A program made the position numbers and the translations under genes. This document shows positions 9,908-15,744 of a stretch of 30,366 nt of DNA, piece after piece; the stretch's first letter is position 1; each line of letters opens with the position of its first letter. Under the pieces are notes generated by a model, which saw only the letters and a list, made by a program, of their open reading frames with translations, was not told where the DNA came from and ran no database searches. This stretch comes from CALZJC01 sp041574955 (GTDB taxonomy: Bacteria; Acidobacteriota; Thermoanaerobaculia; Multivoradales; JAHEKO01): contig JBFGNS010000032.1 of the NCBI GenBank assembly GCA_041574955.1, positions 1-30,366 on the forward strand. Reading direction: 5' to 3'.

Positions 9908-9940
9908 CCGGTAGCCCGCGGGGCTCGCCCGCGCTACCGG
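9908..9940 (+). terminator. strong hairpin immediately after the GWxTD/VWA stop codon
   Basis: CCGGTAGC (9908-9915) pairs perfectly with GCTACCGG (9933-9940). Inside it GCGGG pairs with CCCGC around a GCTCG loop, with a two-base bulge. The stem begins directly after the TAG. There is no T-run, so it may stabilise the mRNA end or act in factor-assisted termination. Confidence 0.5.
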
Positions 9941-10048
9941 GTTCCGCCTCCACCTGGCCGAGCCCCGCACGAGCTGTCGGCTCAGGTGGAACCAAGGCTG
10001 CGGGCCGAACGCCTGCGCCCCGCCGTCCGACGGCAGCTCGGGTTCGGC

Positions 10049-10078
10049 TTGACTTTGCATTTCAAAGCTCTCTACAAT
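10049..10078 (+). promoter_or_regulatory. sigma70-type promoter of the creD-like gene
   Basis: A -35 TTGACT (10049-10054) and a -10 TACAAT (10073-10078) are separated by 18 bases. This is the best -35/-10 pair on the plus strand, in a local AT-rich patch. The -10 ends 30 bases before the ATG at 10109. Confidence 0.72.
10053..10067. promoter_or_regulatory. CTTTG-N5-CAAAG dyad between -35 and -10, candidate operator
   Basis: CTTTG (10053-10057) and CAAAG (10063-10067) form a 5+5 inverted repeat overlapping the end of the -35 and filling the spacer. The position suits a repressor. No regulator gene is adjacent, so the binding protein is unknown. Confidence 0.45.
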
Positions 10079-10108
10079 GCGACATCCCGCTACCGGGAGG
10101 AGACCCTG

Positions 10109-11386
10109 ATGAGCCCACACATGACCGGACGCCGGCTATTCGCCATCCTGTTCGTGTTCGCCGCCACTTCGCTCGCCTGGTTCACGCTCGGGATTTCGCT
10201 GGTCGAGCGCAGCGGCAGCTCGAGCGAACGGCTCGACCCCGAGGTGAGCCGGCTGTGGGGCGGGCCGCAGGCGCAGCAGGCGCCAACCGTCCACTGGCTC
10301 GAGACCGTGGTCGAGACCGAGTCGGTGGTCGAGACCGCGCCCGACGGCCAGCCGCGCACCCGAAGCCGGCAGCAGGAGCGGCAGCTGCGCCACCCGCTGC
10401 CGCTGGCCTCGAGCCAGATCGACGTCGAGCTGGCGCTCGAGCACCGGCGCAAGGGGCTGCTGTGGTACGACCTCTACACCGTCGAGTTCGACGGCAGCTA
10501 CACCGTCCAGCTGCCGGCCGACGCGGCGCGCACCATCGAGGTGCGGTTCGCCTTCCCCAGCGCCGACGCCATGTACGACGGCTTCGAGGTGCGGCTGGGT
10601 GAGCGCGCTGCAGAGCCGGTGGGCGAGCTCGGCGACGGCGTCACCCTGCGGCTGGACGCCGCGGCCGGCGAGATCGTGCCGATCGACATCCGCTACCGCT
10701 CGCGCGGCCTGGACCGCTGGAGCTACGAGCTGACAGCGGCGGGTGTGGCGCAGGTCCAGCGGTTCCGGCTGACGGCCACCACCGACGCCGCGGGCATCGA
10801 TTTCCCGGCCGGCGGCCTCTCCCCCACCGCCAAGTCGCCCGCCGGCAACGGCTGGCGGCTCGACTGGCGGTTCGACAGCCTGGTGACCGGCAAGCAGATC
10901 GCCATCGACCTGCCCAACCGCCTCAACCCGGGCCCGCTGGCGGCGCGCATCACCTTCTTCGCGCCGGTGTCGCTGCTGTTCTTCATCACGGTGCTGGTGA
11001 TCCTGGGCATGGTCGAGCGCCGCAACCTCCACCCGATGCACTACTTCTTCCTGGCGGCCGCGTTCTTCGCCTTCCACCTGCTGCTGGCCTACCTCGTCGA
11101 CCACCTCGACATCCACGCCGCGTTCGCCGTCTCGGCGGCGGTGAGCCTGGCGCTGGTGCTCTCCTACCTGCGGCTGGTGGCCGGCAACCGGTTCGCCTTC
11201 CGCCGCGCCGGCCTGGCGCAGCTCGTCTACCTGGTGCTGTTCAACTACGCCTTCTTCTTCGAAGGCTTCACCGGTCTGACGGTCACCGTCGGCGCGGTGA
11301 TCACTCTGTTCGTTCTGATGCAGCTCACGGCGCGGGTCGACTGGGCGGAGCTGCTCGGTCGACCGGCCGCCACCGACGGCGCCTGA
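10109..11386 (+). CDS. CreD-like inner membrane protein, 425 aa
   Basis: The ATG at 10109 has GGGAGGAG seven bases upstream; a longer frame from 9986 would run through the promoter and is rejected. One hydrophobic helix (about 8-31) is followed by a large soluble domain with a charged linker and KGLLWYDLYTVEFDGSYTVQL, similar to the CreD segment with RGLFRVPVY. A C-terminal block of five or six helices starts near residue 283. It contains LHPMHYFFLAAAFFAFHLLLAYLVDHLDI and ends with ARVDWAELL, matching the CreD C-terminus (LHPxQYLLVG..LFYLLLLSLSEH and RxDWY). CreD family proteins are linked to cell-envelope integrity and beta-lactam or colicin responses in enterobacteria; no creBC two-component genes are seen here. 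The DUF4097-like gene follows after 57 bases and may share the transcript. Confidence 0.82.
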   Translation: MSPHMTGRRLFAILFVFAATSLAWFTLGISLVERSGSSSERLDPEVSRLWGGPQAQQAPTVHWLETVVETESVVETAPDGQPRTRSRQQERQLRHPLPLASSQIDVELALEHRRKGLLWYDLYTVEFDGSYTVQLPADAARTIEVRFAFPSADAMYDGFEVRLGERAAEPVGELGDGVTLRLDAAAGEIVPIDIRYRSRGLDRWSYELTAAGVAQVQRFRLTATTDAAGIDFPAGGLSPTAKSPAGNGWRLDWRFDSLVTGKQIAIDLPNRLNPGPLAARITFFAPVSLLFFITVLVILGMVERRNLHPMHYFFLAAAFFAFHLLLAYLVDHLDIHAAFAVSAAVSLALVLSYLRLVAGNRFAFRRAGLAQLVYLVLFNYAFFFEGFTGLTVTVGAVITLFVLMQLTARVDWAELLGRPAATDGA

Positions 11387-11443
11387 AACCTTTCGCCAAA
11401 CCCGCCGTCTAGGTAGGTGAGCCGACGACGGAGGAGCCTTGCG

Positions 11444-12352
11444 ATGATGCCACTCGAGCCCAGACGCCTGCTGGCCGTCGCCGCCACCGCCCTGCTGGCC
11501 GGCGTGGTGCCGGCACTGGCCGACTTCGAGCTCGAGCGCGAGCTGGCGCTCGAGCCCGGCGGCCGCTTCCTGCTCGACTCCGACAACGGCCGGGTGACGG
11601 TGGGCGGCAGCGACCGCAGCGGCGCGCGTGTCCGCATCACCTGCGACTGCGACGACGCCGAGGAGCGGTACCGTTTCAGCTTCTCGGAGCGCCCCGGCGT
11701 GGCCGAGGTCGAGGTCTCCCGCCGTGGCTCGCGGCTCGGCCGGTGGTCGTGGCGCGACAGCCTGCGGTTCGAGATCGAGCTGCCGCGGTCCACCGACCTG
11801 CGGATCGAGACGGCCGGCGGCAGGCTCGAGGTCGAGTCGATCGCAGGCGATGCCGAGCTGACCACCTCGGGCGGCCCGATCCGGCTGGCCGATCTCGACG
11901 GACGGATCGCCGCCACCACCAGCGGCGGCTCGATCCACGCCAGCCGGCTGGCCGGCGAGGTCATCCTGCGCACCTCGGGCGGCTCGATCGTCGCCGACGG
12001 CGTGGACGGAGATCTGAGCGCCCGCACCAGCGGCGGCTCGATCGAGCTGCGCGAGATCGGCGGCCGGGTGGCCGCCGAGACCTCCGGCGGCTCGGTGACC
12101 GCTTCCCTGGCCGCCGGCAACGGCGCCGGCGGCAGGCTGAGCACCTCGGGCGGCGGCGTCACCGCCTATCTCGACCCGGCGGCGGCGCTCGACATCGACG
12201 CCTCGGCCTCCGGCGGTAGGGTGGTGGTCGACCCGCAGCTCGAGATCGCCGGCGAGAAGGGGCGCGCCTCGCTGCGCGGCGCCCTCAACGGCGGCGGTCC
12301 CCGGCTGGTGCTGCGCACCAGCGGCGGCGGCATCCGGCTGCGCGCTCGCTAG
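11444..12352 (+). CDS. secreted DUF4097-like beta-solenoid repeat protein, 302 aa
   Basis: Two adjacent ATGs (11444, 11447) follow GGAGGAG (11430-11436). The signal peptide is about residues 7-26 (cleaved near ALA-DF). After an N-terminal part with DSDNGRVTVGG, a repeat begins: T(T/R/E)SGG(S/P)(I/V) occurs with TSGG at residues 141, 159, 177, 195 and 213, exactly 18 residues (54 bases) apart. Less regular copies occur at 234 and 292. Such right-handed stacking repeats are typical of DUF4097/putative adhesin-type proteins in the periplasm or envelope. A Cys pair (CDCD, 67-70) precedes the repeats. The stop codon shares the bases CTAG with the stop of the convergent lipoprotein gene, giving a 4-base tail-to-tail overlap. 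Confidence 0.82.
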   Translation: MMPLEPRRLLAVAATALLAGVVPALADFELERELALEPGGRFLLDSDNGRVTVGGSDRSGARVRITCDCDDAEERYRFSFSERPGVAEVEVSRRGSRLGRWSWRDSLRFEIELPRSTDLRIETAGGRLEVESIAGDAELTTSGGPIRLADLDGRIAATTSGGSIHASRLAGEVILRTSGGSIVADGVDGDLSARTSGGSIELREIGGRVAAETSGGSVTASLAAGNGAGGRLSTSGGGVTAYLDPAAALDIDASASGGRVVVDPQLEIAGEKGRASLRGALNGGGPRLVLRTSGGGIRLRAR

Positions 12353-12954
12353 CCCGACCCGGGCTCGGCCGAGGTGGGCCGTTCGCCGCGCTCGAGCAGC
12401 TCGCGCACCACGTCTTCCAGCCGGGTCAGCCCGGCGGCGCGGCCGAGCTCGAGCGCCTCCTCGCTTCCGGCACCCTCGAGCTGGGCGGCGCGCAGCGCCA
12501 CCAGCGCACCGACCCGGTTGCTGCTGCCGCAGTGCAGGAGCAGCGGGCGCTCGGTCCCGGCCAGCGCCCGGTCGAGTGCCTCGACGTTCTGCCGCGTCAG
12601 CCCGGCACCACCGTCGACCGGGATCGAGACGTACTCCATCCCCAGCGCGGCCACCCGATCCGCTTCGCCGGCCACGCCGCGCTCGTCCTCGCGGCGCAGG
12701 TTGATGACCGTCTGGAAGCCGGCGTCGCGCAGCGCCTCGAGCTGCTCCGGCGAAGGCTGGCCGCCGGTCAGCACGCCCTCGAACGGCACCGCCCCGTACG
12801 GCACGAGCGCCGACCACTCCTCCGCCGCGGGCGCCTCGGACGCCGGCCGCGGCGCCGGCTCCGGAGCTCCGCCGCAGCCCACCGCGGCCAGGCACGCCAC
12901 CCAGGTGACGACCGCGCGGCCGGCCCGCCTCACCGCCTGCTGTCTCGCTTTCAT
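12349..12954 (-). CDS. DUF442-like (cysteine phosphatase fold) lipoprotein, 201 aa
   Basis: The ATG at 12954 follows GGGGAGG and overlaps the stop of the upstream MBL gene as ATGA. The N-terminus has Arg residues, a hydrophobic segment and a lipobox-like LAAVGC (Cys27), then a Pro/Ala linker; export and lipidation are likely. The body matches the DUF442 / Blh N-terminal phosphatase-like family: LTGGQPSPEQLEALRDAGFQTVINLR (62-87), then GMEYVSIPVD and the loop HCGSSNRVGALVAL with Cys142 and Arg147 in a C-x4-R arrangement, as in that family rather than the C-x5-R of classical tyrosine phosphatases. The substrate is unknown. In Blh proteins of other bacteria a DUF442 domain is fused to an MBL domain involved in sulfide handling; here the two folds are neighbouring genes. 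Confidence 0.85.
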   Translation of the reverse strand: MKARQQAVRRAGRAVVTWVACLAAVGCGGAPEPAPRPASEAPAAEEWSALVPYGAVPFEGVLTGGQPSPEQLEALRDAGFQTVINLRREDERGVAGEADRVAALGMEYVSIPVDGGAGLTRQNVEALDRALAGTERPLLLHCGSSNRVGALVALRAAQLEGAGSEEALELGRAAGLTRLEDVVRELLERGERPTSAEPGSG

Positions 12955-13766
12955 CCCGCCTCCCCGCTTCCAAGGCAACCCAGAATCAGGTTGCGCTTCG
13001 AATAGTGTAGCCCGCTGGCCAACGCGACCGGGCCCTCCCGCCCCAGCAGCCGCCGAGTGATGCGGCCGACCGGCCAGCCGCGGCCGGCGAGCTCGAGCGC
13101 CCGGCCCTGCAGCTCCTCGAAGTACGCCAGCTTCTCGCCCAGCCGCCGGTGCGCGTCCTCGACCACGCCGCGGTGGGAGCACAGCAGGGTGTCGAAGTCG
13201 AGGCCGCGAGCGCGGCGCAGGCTTGCCAGAATGCCGCCGAACCGCTCGTCGGCGCGCAGGTAGCGCTGGCGGCGCGCCACGTACAGGTCGGCGCCGAACA
13301 GCACGCCGCGGCTCGCCGCCAGCAGGCAGGTCATGTCCGGCGAATGGCCGGGCATCGGCACCGCTTCGAGCGCGCCGCCCTCCTCGAGCTCGACGGCGGC
13401 CGCGAGAGCAGCGGGCCGCGCGCGCGGTGGCCGCCCCCAGATCACCCGGCGGTACGGCTGCAGCTCGAAGCCCTCGGCCAGCGGCGCCAGGCTGGCGGCC
13501 GGCGCCAGCGTCTGCTCGACACCCGCCAGCCGCGCCAGCCGGGCGAGGTTGCCGGCGTGGTCCTCATGATGATGGGTCACCACCACCCGCCGCGTCGGCC
13601 GCTCGCCGGCGAACCGCCGCACCGCCGCCCACTGGTTGGCTGGCCCGGTGTCGATCAGGGTGCCGCCGAGGCGCCAGAGGATGCAAGTTGTGTTGATCCG
13701 CCCCGCGAACCGTCCCACCCGCAGGCCCTCGACGTCGGCGTGGCGCAACCGCTCGACCGCTCCCAT
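12951..13766 (-). CDS. metallo-beta-lactamase-fold hydrolase, 271 aa
   Basis: I chose the ATG at 13766; a GTG at 13784 would add six residues (MRNNPA) and neither has a clear ribosome-binding site. The MBL signature is complete: THHHEDHAGN (64-73) with His65, His67, Asp69 and His70, then His141 in MPGHSPDM, Asp160 in FGADLY and His198 in CSHRG. The C-terminal part (about 205-265, with a GWPVGRITRRLLG helix pair) resembles the helical tail of single-domain MBL hydrolases that bind two metal ions. There is no signal peptide, so it is cytoplasmic. It overlaps the downstream DUF442-like lipoprotein gene by four bases (ATGA), so the two are probably co-translated. The motif is not the ETHE1 type (HxHADH), so a persulfide dioxygenase role is not supported directly. 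Confidence 0.88.
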   Translation of the reverse strand: MGAVERLRHADVEGLRVGRFAGRINTTCILWRLGGTLIDTGPANQWAAVRRFAGERPTRRVVVTHHHEDHAGNLARLARLAGVEQTLAPAASLAPLAEGFELQPYRRVIWGRPPRARPAALAAAVELEEGGALEAVPMPGHSPDMTCLLAASRGVLFGADLYVARRQRYLRADERFGGILASLRRARGLDFDTLLCSHRGVVEDAHRRLGEKLAYFEELQGRALELAGRGWPVGRITRRLLGREGPVALASGLHYSKRNLILGCLGSGEAG

Positions 13767-13815
13767 GGCGGGATTATTCCGCACCGGCGTCCGCCCCGTC
13801 GCGCCGGCGAGACCG

Positions 13816-13821
13816 TATAAT
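13816..13821 (+). promoter_or_regulatory. consensus -10 element TATAAT
   Basis: A perfect -10 hexamer lies 76 bases upstream of the haloalkane dehalogenase ATG, in the divergent region with the MBL gene. No good -35 is visible. Confidence 0.5.
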
Positions 13822-13897
13822 CGGCGGCGCTCGTCCCCTTCAGCCCGGCGATCCAGTCGGGCGGCGGCCGCGCAGCGACGGCGCGGCGGCGCCGACC

Positions 13898-14806
13898 ATG
13901 AGCGAGACCCTCCGCACGCCCGACGAACGCTTCTCGGAGCTGCCCGGCTACTCGTTCGAGCCGCGCTACCTCGACGACCTCGAGGGTTTCGGGGGCCTGC
14001 GCCTGCACTACCTCGACGAAGGGCCGAGGACGGCCGAAGCCACCTTCCTGTGCCTGCACGGCCAACCCACCTGGAGCTACCTGTACCGCAAGATGATCCC
14101 AGCGTTCACCGCCGCCGGCCAGCGCGCGGTAGCGATGGACTTCTTCGGCTTCGGGCGCTCGGACAAGCCGGCGGACGAGGCCGTCTACACCTTCGACTTC
14201 CACCGCCGCGCGCTCCAGGCGTTCATCGCACGGCTGGACCTCGACCGCATCACCCTGGTGGCGCAGGACTGGGGTGGGTTGCTGGGTCTCACCCTGCCGA
14301 TGGAGGCGCCCGAGCGGTTCGAGCGGCTGCTGCTCATGAACACCATCCTGGCCACCGGCGACCTGCCGCTGTCCGACGGCTTCCTGGCCTGGCGGGCCTG
14401 GTGCCGCGAGCACCCCGACATGGACGTGGCGGCGTTGATGGCGCGAGCCTGCCCGCAGCTGTCGCCGGCCGAAGCCGCGGCCTACGCGGCGCCGTTCCCC
14501 GACGCCCGCTACAAGGCCGGCGTCCGCCGCTTCCCCGAGCTGGTGCCGGAGCGGCCGGACGATCCGGGCGCGGCCGTGTCGCGCCGGGCGCGGCAGTGGC
14601 TGGCCGGCGAGTGGCAGGGGGCGAGCTTCCTGGCGGTCGGGGTGCGCGACCCGGTGCTGGGGACGCCGGCGATGCGCTATCTCCAGCGCACCATCCGCGG
14701 CGCCCCCCAGCCGCTGATGCTGGCCGAGGCCGGCCACTTCGTCCAGGAGCACGGCGCCGAGGTGGCGCGCGCCGCCCTGCACGCGTTCGCGGGAGGCGGC
14801 GGATGA
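13898..14806 (+). CDS. dhmA: haloalkane dehalogenase, DhlA-type (HLD-I), 302 aa
   Basis: An alpha/beta hydrolase that cleaves the carbon-halogen bond of haloalkanes to give an alcohol and halide. The sequence follows the DhlA group closely: LHGQPTWSYLYRKMIPAF (53-70, oxyanion and first halide region), MDFFGFGRSDKP (80-91), nucleophile Asp124 and halide-binding Trp125 in AQDWGGLLGL, acid Asp251 in GVRDPVLG and catalytic His280 in AGHFVQE. The cap region keeps AYAAPFPDARYKAGVRRFP, and a cap-domain Trp at 165 or 168 (FLAWRAW) could be the second halide ligand. Length is normal for the family and there is no signal peptide. No ribosome-binding site is obvious at this ATG, but the N-terminus (RTPDERFSELPGYSFEPRYL) is family-like. 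Its stop overlaps the next ATG (ATGA). The natural substrate cannot be read from sequence. Confidence 0.9.
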   Translation: MSETLRTPDERFSELPGYSFEPRYLDDLEGFGGLRLHYLDEGPRTAEATFLCLHGQPTWSYLYRKMIPAFTAAGQRAVAMDFFGFGRSDKPADEAVYTFDFHRRALQAFIARLDLDRITLVAQDWGGLLGLTLPMEAPERFERLLLMNTILATGDLPLSDGFLAWRAWCREHPDMDVAALMARACPQLSPAEAAAYAAPFPDARYKAGVRRFPELVPERPDDPGAAVSRRARQWLAGEWQGASFLAVGVRDPVLGTPAMRYLQRTIRGAPQPLMLAEAGHFVQEHGAEVARAALHAFAGGGG

Positions 14807-15723
14807 ACTGCTACGTCGCGGTGACCGATCCCACCCTCTACCGGTTCCTCCGCGCCCGGCCGCGGTTCGACGAGATCAACTTCCTCCGCCCCAGCGGCAG
14901 CCGCCGGTTCCGCGCTCTCGCCGCCGGCGAGCCGTTCCTGTTCAAGCTCCACAGTCCCGAGCACTTCATCGTCGGCGGTGGGTTCTTCGCCGCCGCCGCG
15001 CCGTTGCCGTCGAGCCTCGCCTGGGAGATCTTCGGGGAGCGCAACGGCGCGCTGTCTCAAGCCGACCTCGAGCGGCGGCTGGGGCGCTACCGCCGCCGGC
15101 GCGGGGCCGAGCGCGCCGACCATCCCGTCGGCTGCGTCATCCTGCAGAACCCGTTCTTCTTCGACGAGGCCGACTGGATCCCGGCGCCACGCAGCTTCTC
15201 GAAGTCGATCGTCCAGGGCAAGACCTACGACACCGAGAAGCCCGAGGGCCGCGCGCTGTGGGAGGCGGTGCGGCTGAGGCTGCAGCCGGTGACCACCGGC
15301 GACCGGCCCGACTCGCAGGCCGACATGTTCGGCGAGCCGGTGCTGATCCATCCGCGGCTCGGCCCGGGCGCCTTCCGCGTGCTGGTCACCGAGGCCTACC
15401 GGCGGCGGTGCGCGGTGACCGGCGATCCGGCCCTGCCGGCGCTCGAGGTGGCCACCATCCGGCCGCCGGCCGACGGCGGTCTGCTGCGGCTCGACAACGG
15501 CCTGCTGCTGCGCGCCGATCTACGCCGGCTGTTCGACCGCGGCTTCCTGACGGTCACGCCGGACCACCAGGTCAGGGTGAGCCGGCAGCTAACGGCCAGC
15601 TACCGCGACTCGATGGCCCACGGCGAGCTCGACGGCCGCGAGATCGCGCTGCCGGACACCGCCGGCGACCGGCCGCGTGCCGAGTTCCTGGCCTGGCACA
15701 ACCGGACGGTCTTCCGCGGCTAG
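14803..15723 (+). CDS. HNH_2-family protein with PUA/EVE-like N-domain, HNH residues apparently lost
   Basis: 306 residues; the ATG overlaps the dehalogenase stop (ATGA), implying coupling. Residues about 1-160 (VTDPTLYRFLRARPRFDEINF, FRALAAGEPFLFKLH, VGGGFFA, IVQGKTYD) look like the PUA/EVE-like domain found in predicted restriction endonucleases of the COG3440 group. Residues about 185-250 align with HNH_2: FRVLVTEAYRRRCAVTGDPALPALEVATIRPPADGG, LDNGLLLRADLRRLFDRGFL. In this family as I know it, the pattern is AHI...DNGLLL...DLHxLFD. Here the first His is Thr218 and the last is Arg241; only Asn232 is kept, so nuclease activity is doubtful. The tail (FLAWHNRTVFRG) is intact, so the gene is not broken. 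It may bind modified DNA without cutting. Confidence 0.82.
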   Translation: MNCYVAVTDPTLYRFLRARPRFDEINFLRPSGSRRFRALAAGEPFLFKLHSPEHFIVGGGFFAAAAPLPSSLAWEIFGERNGALSQADLERRLGRYRRRRGAERADHPVGCVILQNPFFFDEADWIPAPRSFSKSIVQGKTYDTEKPEGRALWEAVRLRLQPVTTGDRPDSQADMFGEPVLIHPRLGPGAFRVLVTEAYRRRCAVTGDPALPALEVATIRPPADGGLLRLDNGLLLRADLRRLFDRGFLTVTPDHQVRVSRQLTASYRDSMAHGELDGREIALPDTAGDRPRAEFLAWHNRTVFRG

Positions 15724-15744
15724 CCGGCCGTTACCGTCACGCGT

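Noticed and set aside
9908..9940. Inverted repeat as a phage or transposon attachment site
   Set aside because: It stands alone directly after a stop codon, with no integrase or direct-repeat partner nearby; a terminator or mRNA-end hairpin explains it better.
9986..10108. In-frame 41-codon extension of the CreD-like protein
   Set aside because: It would run across a good sigma70 promoter, and a strong ribosome-binding site lies just ahead of the ATG at 10109.
11864..12325. 54-bp periodic DNA in the DUF4097-like gene as a possible CRISPR or DNA repeat array
   Set aside because: The period follows codons and the repeat is conserved at protein level with synonymous variation, so it is a coding repeat.
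10136..12973. 945-codon minus-strand frame opposite creD-like and DUF4097-like genes
   Set aside because: It covers genes with clear ribosome-binding sites, signal sequences and repeats on the plus strand. Its own translation is low-complexity.
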